In this document: positions 1 to 7,703 of the stretch, in pieces
Layout: every line of letters begins with the position of its first letter
Numbering within the stretch: the stretch's first letter is position 1
Source: Okeania sp. SIO2C9
Lineage (GTDB): Bacteria; Cyanobacteriota; Cyanobacteriia; Cyanobacteriales; Microcoleaceae
NCBI RefSeq assembly: GCF_010672455.1
Contig: NZ_JAAHGO010000007.1
Coordinates: 133,706 to 173,606, forward strand
Direction of reading: 5' to 3'
DNA length: 39,901 nt
Made by a program: the position numbers and the translations under genes
Notes under the pieces: generated by a model
Seen by the model: the letters and a program-made list of their open reading frames with translations, nothing else
The model's database searches: none
What the model was told of the DNA's origin: nothing

Positions 1-493
1 TAATAGTTAGACTGTCAGAGTCTGGGTCGCTGTCTACTCCGTTGCCGTTGTCGTCTGTGATGATGTTTCCGCTGGCTGGGGTGCCTCCGTCTTTGGTTGT
101 GCTATTGCTGTTGTTGGTGGCTGTTGGGTCTGTGTTTGTGCCATTAACTGTGATGACTAATTCGGCTGTGTCTTCTCCTCCGTTGCTGTCGCTGAGGGTG
201 TAGTTGAAGGTTTCTGTAAGGTTACCATCGGAGGCTAGACTCTGAACGTCTGGGTTGCTTTGGTCTACGTTATATTGGTAGGTTCCGTCTGGACTGATGG
301 TTAATGTTCCATAAGTGCCTGGGATTTCTGTATCTGCGGCACTGATGGTTGTTCCTTCAATTTCACTAATAGTTAGACTGTCAGAGTCTGGGTCGCTGTC
401 TACTCCGTTGCCGTTGTCGTCTGTGATGATGTTTCCGCTGGCTGGGGTGCCTCCGTCTTTGGTTGTGCTATTGCTGTTGTTGGTGGCTGTTGG
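1..493 (-). repeat. Near-identical in-frame tandem VCBS repeat (366-bp period)
   Basis: Bases 1-127 are identical to 367-493. The offset of 366 bp equals 122 codons, so each unit encodes one whole VCBS repeat and the duplication stays in frame. Identity at the DNA level, including silent positions, points to recent duplication or ongoing homogenisation. More copies probably continue beyond the left edge. Confidence 0.9.
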
Positions 494-3400
494 TGCGTCC
501 TTGTCATCCCGATAATCAAAGTCTGTAGTGGTGGGTGCAGCATTGGAACCATCGTCCGCAGTGTCGTTATCGCTGTCGTCGAGGTTGAAGTTAGTACCAT
601 CGTGGGCGTCGCCGTTAACATCACTGTAGTCGTCAGCTGATTCAACGGTATCATCAAGACCATTAGCTCCCACTGTACCTGTGGTCATGCCACTGCCATC
701 ATCAGTGAGACCCAAACCAGATTCAGTGATGTCATTGATGCCATCGTCATCACTGTCAGTGTCAAGGTAATCTACATTACCGTCGCTGTCGGTGTCAACA
801 GGGGTTAAGCCATCAGTGGTGGGAAGATAAGCGGAGTTTAAACCCTGATTAGTGGTGTAGGTGGCATCATCATCAGGGTTGGGAGCTATGTAATCTTGAG
901 TTGTTTGGGCTTCGATATTATCGGGGATGCCGTCGTTGTCTGAGTCGAGGTCGAGGTGATTAGCAATACCATCCCCGTCTTTATCGAATGACGCTGCACG
1001 CAACTCAATATTGTCGAGCAAAAAGTCATTTCCTCCAGGTGAGTTTCCTGTTGATGCTAGATCAACCTGTAGTTGCCCTGACGCTGGTGCCTCAAAAACG
1101 AATGAAAAGTTTGTCCAAATGACTCCACTGGTAGCACCATCACCGCCTTCATTCGTTATCCCAGAATTGCCACGAGGAAGTCCGCCCGTATTCATCACTT
1201 CCGTCATTGAACCGCCAGGCTGTCCAATTTGCACCCCGATAGAGTTAGGATCTCCCGATATTTCAGAATTTGCTGCCCAGAATGAGTACTGATAGAGTTG
1301 TCCAGGCACAAGATCTGTTATGGTATCCGAAAGGGTTGGAATTTCGCCCGCGTCCGGATCTGCTGTAAACATCCGACCATTCCTTCCGTAAACAGGGTCG
1401 ATGACCGGATCTGCCTGTGATCCGTTACGACGGCCCTCAAGATCAATGTTCGCAACGATTGACCAATCGCCATGTGTAATATTGTCGTATTCACTGTAGT
1501 TTGCATCCAAACTGTTGCCATCTTGGTCGATGACGAACCCCGGATAGGGATTCACGGTGGGTGAAACTGTTTCTGATGTATTTGAATTACCGTCGTCAGC
1601 AGGAACAACAGCTGTTCCAAATGTTCCTTGATCAAAGTTGTTGTATATGTTTGGTCCAAAGGTAAGAATGTCGGAGACATCAGACAGAATTACCGCTGTC
1701 CCATCAGCCGTGAATGTGCGGCTGTTAATCAGTACATCATTTGCGTTGAACGTTAACCCCGCAGAAGACTCTACAGTATCGAGAATACCGTCATTGTCGT
1801 CGTCGATGTCGTCTGTGTCTGGAACATTGTCACCATCGGTATCAGTCTCAACATTTAAACTCCGATAATCTGCATCGCTTGTATCAGAATCTGTATTTTG
1901 CAGATTGTTGATTGGGTTATTAATATCTCCATCAGGAAAGGCGTAGCTGGCATTAACACTATCATCAATTCCATCCCCATTGTCATCATTACCTGAAAGG
2001 GTTTGCCCAGACTCATCTACATCATCAGTAGTATCGTTATCAGAGTCAGCATCAAGGTAGTCAGGGGTATTGTCGTTGTCAGTATCTTCAGGTGTAACCA
2101 GGCCAACTGCAGTGGTAACGCCATTAGCATCGACTGCATTACCAGGGGAGGTGTAGCCTGTTGTCGGCTGGGCTTCAACAGCATCAGGGATACCATCGTT
2201 ATCGGAGTCGAGGTCGAGGTAGTCGGGGGTGCTGTCGGCAGGGCTGTCGCTATTGACGGGGGTAGTGCCTGTTCCGTTGCCATCAGTGCCTTCAATCGCA
2301 TCCACTAAGCCATTAGTGCCGACGGGAGACTCGCTGTCTGAGATAGTACCGTCGTTGTTGGTGTCTAAATCAAGTATGTTTTGGGGTGCGCCACTTTCAA
2401 CTAGGTCAGCGATGCCGTCGTTGTCGGAGTCGAGGTCAAGGTGATCTTCAATGCCATCCGAGTCTGTATCCCTTCCTGATGTTGCAGTACCGTAGGTTAA
2501 GGTATGAAAGCCAAGGGTAACAGTCCCATCATCACCATCACTTTTTCCGGAGGTAATTTCCAGTCGAGTGATAGACTGATCGATAGTGAAGGTCAGTTGG
2601 TTAACTGTTGGGTCAACACCACCATTACTGTTGGCTGAACCATAGGTATTGTTAGGAATTCCTGCTCCTGTGATTAATTCTACACCGTCAGCTAGATCGA
2701 CAAAGTTATCGGAGGTTAATGTAATTTCTGTATCCCCATTGAAGGCTTTCATACTCACAGCATCATCGTTATTGAGTCCCCCAATGATCATGCTGAAAGG
2801 TGTGGTATTTTCAAACTCAAAGACGTATAAGGCAGTCTTGCCATTGGCAATATCAGTATTCTCTGGCTGTACTCTAATAAAGTTATTAATGGGGGTATCA
2901 AAGCTACTGCCATCCTCAATTAACTCAACACCATCTTTCCACGTCGCACCTCCCTGTAACGATGATGTGAAGTTGAAAGAGTTACTACCCGCGTCTCCAA
3001 GACTATTGAGAGTTTGATTTGATAAGTCTGTATCAAAGTCATATTGATCGTCGTTAATGACTGCGACTGTAGTGACAACTCCAAAACCTTCTTCTGTATC
3101 CAGGATACCGTCGTTGTCATCGTCGATATCGTCCGCGTCGTCAACTAAATCGCCGTCGGTATCTGCTAGTACATGCTCCCACTGGTTTTGAACCTCAGAA
3201 TTAAAAGCTAAAACCGCTTCAAATTGGCTAGTTTTTACATCTAATTCCCAATTTCCATCTTGTGCTGCATGACCAATTTTAGAGGTCGAAGCAGCAATTT
3301 CTGCGCCTGTGAGTTGGTGTAATTTTTCAATAAATTCTGCTCCTGCATCTCCCGCTGCGACACGGCAACCGTAGAGCAATATATTATTAGCTGACCAAGT

Positions 3401-3733
3401 TTCTAACTCAGCAGCATAGTCATTAATATTTTTAATATTTAATTGGCTATTCCCCAACTGCAAACAGCCAGGGGTACCATGAGAAACTATATGAATAGAT
3501 GATATCTGAGGTAATTTTTGAATAACTTTAGTAATCTGCTGAATAGCATTTTTACTAGGATCGAGAATAACTACTTGGAATCCTGGTAAAACACCATTCG
3601 CTAGACTCTGATAATCTTCTACATTAGAGTCTATAAAAACTATTTGTTGTGAGGTGCCTGATTTAGTAGATAATTCAACGAAATTGTTGGATTTTTCGCT
3701 AGATGCGGATTGGCAGATGTTTAATCTAGTCAT
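1..3733 (-). CDS. Giant DUF4347 / calcium-binding repeat / VCBS protein, 5' part only
   Basis: Open from an ATG at 3733 to the window edge (1244 codons), so the C-terminus is missing. Residues about 30-190 form a DUF4347 domain (IHIVSHGTPG, ILLYGCRVAAGDAG), the usual N-terminal module of giant cyanobacterial surface or secreted proteins. From about 194 come acidic thrombospondin-3-like calcium-binding repeats (DxDxDGxxDxxDxDxDxDGI), which recur up to about residue 1070 and are interrupted by two non-repeat segments (about 217-414 and 655-920), the second resembling a carbohydrate-binding-like beta domain. From about 1080 VCBS/cadherin-like repeats begin (SPDGTYQYNVDQ, TFNYTLSDSNGGEDTAEL). There is no Sec signal; in related proteins export is by type I secretion through C-terminal signals, which lie outside this window. 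The role is probably adhesion or a surface layer; this is inferred from domains only. Confidence 0.9.
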   Translation of the reverse strand, partial: MTRLNICQSASSEKSNNFVELSTKSGTSQQIVFIDSNVEDYQSLANGVLPGFQVVILDPSKNAIQQITKVIQKLPQISSIHIVSHGTPGCLQLGNSQLNIKNINDYAAELETWSANNILLYGCRVAAGDAGAEFIEKLHQLTGAEIAASTSKIGHAAQDGNWELDVKTSQFEAVLAFNSEVQNQWEHVLADTDGDLVDDADDIDDDNDGILDTEEGFGVVTTVAVINDDQYDFDTDLSNQTLNSLGDAGSNSFNFTSSLQGGATWKDGVELIEDGSSFDTPINNFIRVQPENTDIANGKTALYVFEFENTTPFSMIIGGLNNDDAVSMKAFNGDTEITLTSDNFVDLADGVELITGAGIPNNTYGSANSNGGVDPTVNQLTFTIDQSITRLEITSGKSDGDDGTVTLGFHTLTYGTATSGRDTDSDGIEDHLDLDSDNDGIADLVESGAPQNILDLDTNNDGTISDSESPVGTNGLVDAIEGTDGNGTGTTPVNSDSPADSTPDYLDLDSDNDGIPDAVEAQPTTGYTSPGNAVDANGVTTAVGLVTPEDTDNDNTPDYLDADSDNDTTDDVDESGQTLSGNDDNGDGIDDSVNASYAFPDGDINNPINNLQNTDSDTSDADYRSLNVETDTDGDNVPDTDDIDDDNDGILDTVESSAGLTFNANDVLINSRTFTADGTAVILSDVSDILTFGPNIYNNFDQGTFGTAVVPADDGNSNTSETVSPTVNPYPGFVIDQDGNSLDANYSEYDNITHGDWSIVANIDLEGRRNGSQADPVIDPVYGRNGRMFTADPDAGEIPTLSDTITDLVPGQLYQYSFWAANSEISGDPNSIGVQIGQPGGSMTEVMNTGGLPRGNSGITNEGGDGATSGVIWTNFSFVFEAPASGQLQVDLASTGNSPGGNDFLLDNIELRAASFDKDGDGIANHLDLDSDNDGIPDNIEAQTTQDYIAPNPDDDATYTTNQGLNSAYLPTTDGLTPVDTDSDGNVDYLDTDSDDDGINDITESGLGLTDDGSGMTTGTVGANGLDDTVESADDYSDVNGDAHDGTNFNLDDSDNDTADDGSNAAPTTTDFDYRDDKDAPTATNNSNSTTKDGGTPASGNIITDDNGNGVDSDPDSDSLTISEIEGTTISAADTEIPGTYGTLTISPDGTYQYNVDQSNPDVQSLASDGNLTETFNYTLSDSNGGEDTAELVITVNGTNTDPTATNNSNSTTKDGGTPASGNIITDDNGNGVDSDPDSDSLTI

Positions 3734-4300
3734 GGTAATTTATTTCCTGATGAATGAATTATTAATGGTAAATATTTTTGAGAGGCTTTATAATTGCTAT
3801 TTATTATTAGGCTATAACTATCAATACCTTTAATATAAGAGAAGCAATAAGTATTTTATATCCTCTAATTAGGCAATACTTAATTCACCCATTTGGGTGA
3901 TGCATAAATCGTTAATTTGAGGCTAATAAAAGTCATAAAACAGCCTAAAGTATATAAAAACAATAAATTATAAAAAATAATACATTATAAAAATAACTGC
4001 AAATAATGGAATTAAAGTCACTTTTTATTCCTCATTTTTTTTCTTAATTTAGACTGAATATCAGTCATTTTAAAATTGCAAAAAAACGTAATGAAGAATA
4101 TCTTTGTTTTGTTTTACTTTCTTTAACATTTCCATCATTACTGATTTTTTTTTGATCCGCTACTGGGGAAATACTTAATTTTTCTAGTTTCAAGAAATAT
4201 AATTGAAACCGTTAAAGCACTTATAGGACTACCATTTCCTCAAGTTTTGACTCTGTTTTTCTTTGACAATGATAGAGATCACAATTATTGGGTGACTTTA
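3734..4300. other. AT-rich spacer upstream of the giant gene
   Basis: No convincing reading frame. The stretch has many A/T homopolymer runs and presumably carries the promoter of the minus-strand DUF4347 gene; no clear -35/-10 pair stands out. Confidence 0.4.
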
Positions 4301-4564
4301 TTACCGAATAATTAAGGTTTAAAGCCTCTCCTTTAAAGGAGAAACAAGCGGTCGTTTGCTTCGCAACGCTGACGCGAAACGCGACAGCGGAACGGAGTTC
4401 TCTCTTCGCAGCTTCCCGAAGGGTGGGATGGCGCAATTTGGAGCGACTCTGATAAGAGCGGGTCTCCTCCCCATATCCATGAGACCAAGAGAAGAAAAAA
4501 TTTTCATTATTAGTCAATCCTCTCCTTGAAAAGAAGAGGTAATAATTAATAATTAATAATTAAT
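4301..4564 (+). repeat. Dispersed repeat R1, copy 1 (longest)
   Basis: Begins TTACCGAATAATTAAGGTTT, followed by a CTCCTTTAAAGGAG palindrome, a variable middle containing CTTCCCGAAGGGTGGGATGG, then GAGAAGAAAAAATTTTC, a second short palindrome region, and ends in a heptanucleotide run (TAATTAA)n. The same order of blocks recurs at 12725, 25941, 29226 (reverse) and, more degraded, at 35598. It carries no gene; the 62-98 codon reading frames across it are by-products. Confidence 0.75.
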
Positions 4565-4566
4565 TA

Positions 4567-4704
4567 GAGTTGTTGGGAATTAAGCTAAAAAAATAGCTCA
4601 AACCCTTACTAGTCAATGTTTATAGCGTTTTTAATCTATGAAATCATGAAAACCTTATACGGTAAGCTTTTGAGCATTGTTCAATTTTTATTTCCCAACA
4701 ACTC
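4567..4704. mobile_element. 138-bp MITE, family A (TA-flanked)
   Basis: Terminal inverted repeats GAGTTGTTGGGAATTAA and TTATTTCCCAACAACTC match almost perfectly and are flanked by TA on both sides, as expected for an IS630/Tc1-type non-autonomous element. A second copy with the same interior lies at 18267-18507. There is no coding capacity. Confidence 0.8.
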
Positions 4705-4890
4705 TATTATTCATTGTTGAACTCCTATCACCCTCATACCCCATACTTATTTTAAGGCGTTGCATATTTGTGGGATAAATTGTAGTCTTGGAGAAAAAAG
4801 AAGTTAGAAGTATTAAAGATCAAATGTACCTGTTCCAAAAAGATTCATCCCTTGATTCAACAACGCCTATTTTAAAACTGGTAGTGGGTG

Positions 4891-4953
4891 GGGAGATTGG
4901 GAGATTGGGAGATTGGGAGATTGGGAGATTGGGAGATTGGGAGATTGGGAGAT
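4891..4953. repeat. Octanucleotide tandem repeat (GGGAGATT)n
   Basis: Seven perfect GGGAGATT units and a partial eighth. A related, less regular GGGAGAT/GGGGAGAT run is at about 30700-30740. Such runs typically vary in length between strains. Confidence 0.9.
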
Positions 4954-4955
4954 GG

Positions 4956-5098
4956 AGTCCGAGGGCAATGGTTTGTGTAAACCTAAAGGTGAATATCTAC
5001 AGGAAATTTAAGTTTTTTTCAGCCTTTTAAGCCTTCTTCTCTTTTCCTTCTTCCTTTCTCTTACAATACTGATGCTACCGGACTTGATTTGAATATGA
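4956..5098 (+). repeat. Dispersed repeat R9, copy 1
   Basis: Shares several blocks in the same order with 31081-31207: GTCCGA(G/A)GGCAAT, GTTTGTGTAAA, CAGGAAATTTAAGTTTTTTT, then GATGCTACCGGA(C/T)TTGAT. Both copies sit directly downstream of the stop codon of a minus-strand gene (5102 and 31229). Confidence 0.7.
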
Positions 5099-5101
5099 TT
5101 T

Positions 5102-6064
5102 TTAAGCTTTTTGAGAGTTCGTCGCAGATAAAACAGCAATATGCACGATCGCATCACCTTGATTAACCAGAGGATTTTGTAAACTACCAATAACTATTCC
5201 TGCACAGGAAGCATTAACAGTAGTATTTTTTTCTCCAAAAGCATCTGAAATTATACCTAAAACTTGCTTCTTAGTAACTTTCTGACCTAGTTTCACATAT
5301 AGTCTCAAAATCCCACTACTAGAAGCTCTCACCCACTTAGTCTCATAAACTTGTACCGTTGGTTGTGGATCTATGTACGTTTCTTGTTGATACATATTTA
5401 ATGCTCCCATTACCTGCATAATCCCTTCTACCCCTACTTTAATTGCATTTTCATCAAACCGTAATGCTTCTCCTGCTTCGTACAATAAGACAGGAATGCC
5501 ACGTTTTGTGGCCGCTTCGCGTAGGGAACCATCTCTGGTTTGGGAATGAATTGTTACTGGTGCAGCAAATGCTTTTGCACATTCATAAGTTCTACTGTCA
5601 TGGAGGTTTGCCCGAATTTGTGGTAAGTTTTTGCGATGATCTGAAGCGGTATGTAAGTCAATACCATGAGTAGATTTACTAACAATTTCTGCCATGAATA
5701 AATGAGCTAAACGACTGCCAAGGGAGCCTCTATTTGAACCTGGAAAAGAACGATTTAAGTCACGACGGTCTGGTAAGTAACGTGATTGTTCTATGAAACC
5801 AAATATATTAACAATTGGTACTGCAATTATTGTACCTCTTAATAGAGATGGAGAAATTTTTTGTAATACTTGACGAATAATTTCTACACCATTAATTTCA
5901 TCTCCATGAATAGCAGCACTTAACCAAAGTATCGGCCCTGTATGACTACCATTTATAACTGTAACTGGTAAAGTAATTAAAGTTTGAGTAGGCAGACGCG
6001 CTACTGGTATTTCTATGCGTTGTCTTTGTGCTGGAGGAATAATTAAACCACCGATTTCGATCAT
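5102..6064 (-). CDS. Succinylglutamate desuccinylase/aspartoacylase family protein
   Basis: A 320-residue member of the AstE/AspA branch of M14-like zinc hydrolases, which cleave N-acyl amino acids. The zinc site is visible: H53 and E56 in AAIHGDEING, and H138 in GIDLHTA. The substrate loop DRRDLNRSFPGS (about 99-110) is present, and E196 in LLYEAGEA sits where the catalytic glutamate is expected. Residues about 250-315 look like the C-terminal beta-sandwich (KLGQKVTKKQVLG) typical of this subgroup. The start ATG at 6064 gives the family N-terminus. No partner gene is adjacent. Family call is secure; the true substrate is unknown, since cyanobacterial members are generally annotated only to family. 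Confidence 0.88.
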   Translation of the reverse strand: MIEIGGLIIPPAQRQRIEIPVARLPTQTLITLPVTVINGSHTGPILWLSAAIHGDEINGVEIIRQVLQKISPSLLRGTIIAVPIVNIFGFIEQSRYLPDRRDLNRSFPGSNRGSLGSRLAHLFMAEIVSKSTHGIDLHTASDHRKNLPQIRANLHDSRTYECAKAFAAPVTIHSQTRDGSLREAATKRGIPVLLYEAGEALRFDENAIKVGVEGIMQVMGALNMYQQETYIDPQPTVQVYETKWVRASSSGILRLYVKLGQKVTKKQVLGIISDAFGEKNTTVNASCAGIVIGSLQNPLVNQGDAIVHIAVLSATNSQKA

Positions 6065-7387
6065 TTTTTACTGAGTTTATGGGTAAGAATATCAAATGTA
6101 ATTTTTAAGTATAAAGATGAAAATTACATTTCAACTGGGTTGTCTTTTAGTAAAAAGAGTAATCTTTTCCCCATCTGAATATAATTTTTGAGATAATATA
6201 GAATCCGGTTATACAGTATATGTTTATAATTCTATCCACACTTTCGGAGCCTTCAATCTCTCGACCTCCCCTTCTCCCCACACTCCCCACCCTCCCCACA
6301 CTTCCCACCCCCAAACATAAGATAAGTATTCAACCGAATTTTATATAATATATTAAGGAGGTGGGTCAAATTAAATAGAAAATAGGTAAGCATTTCCTAC
6401 GGAATGCTGCGCAAACAGCTATTAGCAGTCAGCTATCAGCAACAAGACTCTCTCATATAGGACAGTGTTTAAATTAACAACTGACTCTAAGGGTAAGGAA
6501 GCCAACTTTTGTAGTAAGACAATTAAATATTGCTTTGATCCTAAACTAAAAGTAATAGCTGAAGTTCGCAGTTCCTCCTCCGGAGGCTAGCTGATGGCTG
6601 ACGGCTGAATGCTTACGAAAATAGTTTCTGGGAGGGATACAGGAAATAGGGAGCAGAAATTAAACAATTTTTCTTATCCCATTTGACATTTGCCTCTTAG
6701 TCTGATATTGCAATTAGTTTTTTATTTTTCTCTCCCTGTATAATTTTCGGAGCTAGTTAGTATACTTCATAAATATGAAAACTACTATATTTATTTATTC
6801 CATCGGTTCAACTTTATTAACTAATAATCATATTATCAGTATGTTAATCAATAAAATATATTGTATAAGGGATGAATTTTATTTGATCGAAATCATCTCT
6901 ATTTTTCATAATAATTTTACCTATATTTATATTTTTTCTTATTTTTGAAAGTAATTTAACAATTGTTTAATGCAGCAATCACCCAGTTGTGTTAGTTATA
7001 AAATTAATTTCAAATTACCCAGACAGATGAAGGTAAGACAGATAATTATTAGTATAATTATACTATAAAGATTCACTTATAGGATTTTATAACTATGATA
7101 TATATTATTTTTGCATATTTTTTGGGTTGTAATTTTTTTTTTACTCAGTTGTTTATCAGAAAATACAACTGAATAAATATCAAGAGAAAATATTAATTTT
7201 TATACCATTAAGGCAACATTATGGTGCAATTACCAAACAATTTGCACTGACATTTTTTCCTACATATATTCTTATAGGAGGTGTCATTGCTAACAGTTAC
7301 TACATATAATTTAGCAACAAAAAAAGTAATAAAACTAGAATAAAAGCGAGTTGTATAAGTAAAAAATATCCTCATAAAAACTCATTT
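6065..7387. other. Long spacer with repeats and no convincing gene
   Basis: Contains a pyrimidine-rich CTCCCCACACTCCCC-type run (about 6263-6310), an AACCG(A/G)ATTT(G/T)ATAT repeat end near 6330-6350, and the 6386-6616 element. From 6620 to 7387 it is very AT-rich; one 57-codon frame from 6776 lacks a ribosome site and recognisable features. Confidence 0.6.
6386..6616. mobile_element. Inverted-repeat element R3, copy 1
   Basis: Starts GTAAGCATTTCCTACGGAAT and ends GACGGCTGAATGCTTAC, giving a short terminal inverted repeat (GTAAGCATT) plus inner CAGCTATCAGC / GCTGATGGCTGAC inverted blocks. A second copy with the same ends and partly shared interior lies at 23115-23301. No coding capacity. Confidence 0.7.
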
Positions 7388-7669
7388 GTGTCTTTTATTT
7401 TAGTTCTACAAAGTTTAGCTAAACCACCAGACATACGAGAATATTTTGCTGATAAAAAAAATAGTTATCAAAGACAAAACTCACATTTAGAGCATATAGA
7501 AGAACAGTTTGTGGCATTTGATAGTACCCTCACTATCCTCCATAACCGCCTGGGGGCAAAACCAGGTGCTTCAGAAATTCAGGTAATCAAAGACTATGAC
7601 CAGTTACCTCTTAGACCATCTTTGAGTAAAGCTATATCAGCAGTTTTAATTAATTCAAGTAGGATATAA
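7388..7669 (+). CDS. Hypothetical protein, possibly a gene remnant
   Basis: A 93-codon frame starting GTG, with no clear Shine-Dalgarno site. The first half is charged and soluble in character (IREYFADKKNSYQRQNS). I do not recognise a family. It ends 34 bp before the sensor kinase start and could be the decayed 3' end of a gene that once led this operon. The AT-rich DNA before it has no matching frame. Confidence 0.35.
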   Translation: MSFILVLQSLAKPPDIREYFADKKNSYQRQNSHLEHIEEQFVAFDSTLTILHNRLGAKPGASEIQVIKDYDQLPLRPSLSKAISAVLINSSRI

Positions 7670-7703
7670 AGAGATTGCTTTCAGATAAAAGGGAGTTTAA
7701 TTC

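Noticed and set aside
315-3144. Many plus-strand and off-frame open frames of 60-122 codons
   Set aside because: They are shadows of the continuous minus-strand DUF4347 gene; its low-complexity acidic repeats keep other frames open.
4221-4517. Two overlapping minus-strand frames of 62 and 98 codons
   Set aside because: They lie across repeat R1, share no family features and fall in the variable module of the repeat.
4788-5030. 80-codon plus-strand frame
   Set aside because: Its middle is the translated GGGAGATT octamer run, and the rest is repeat R9.
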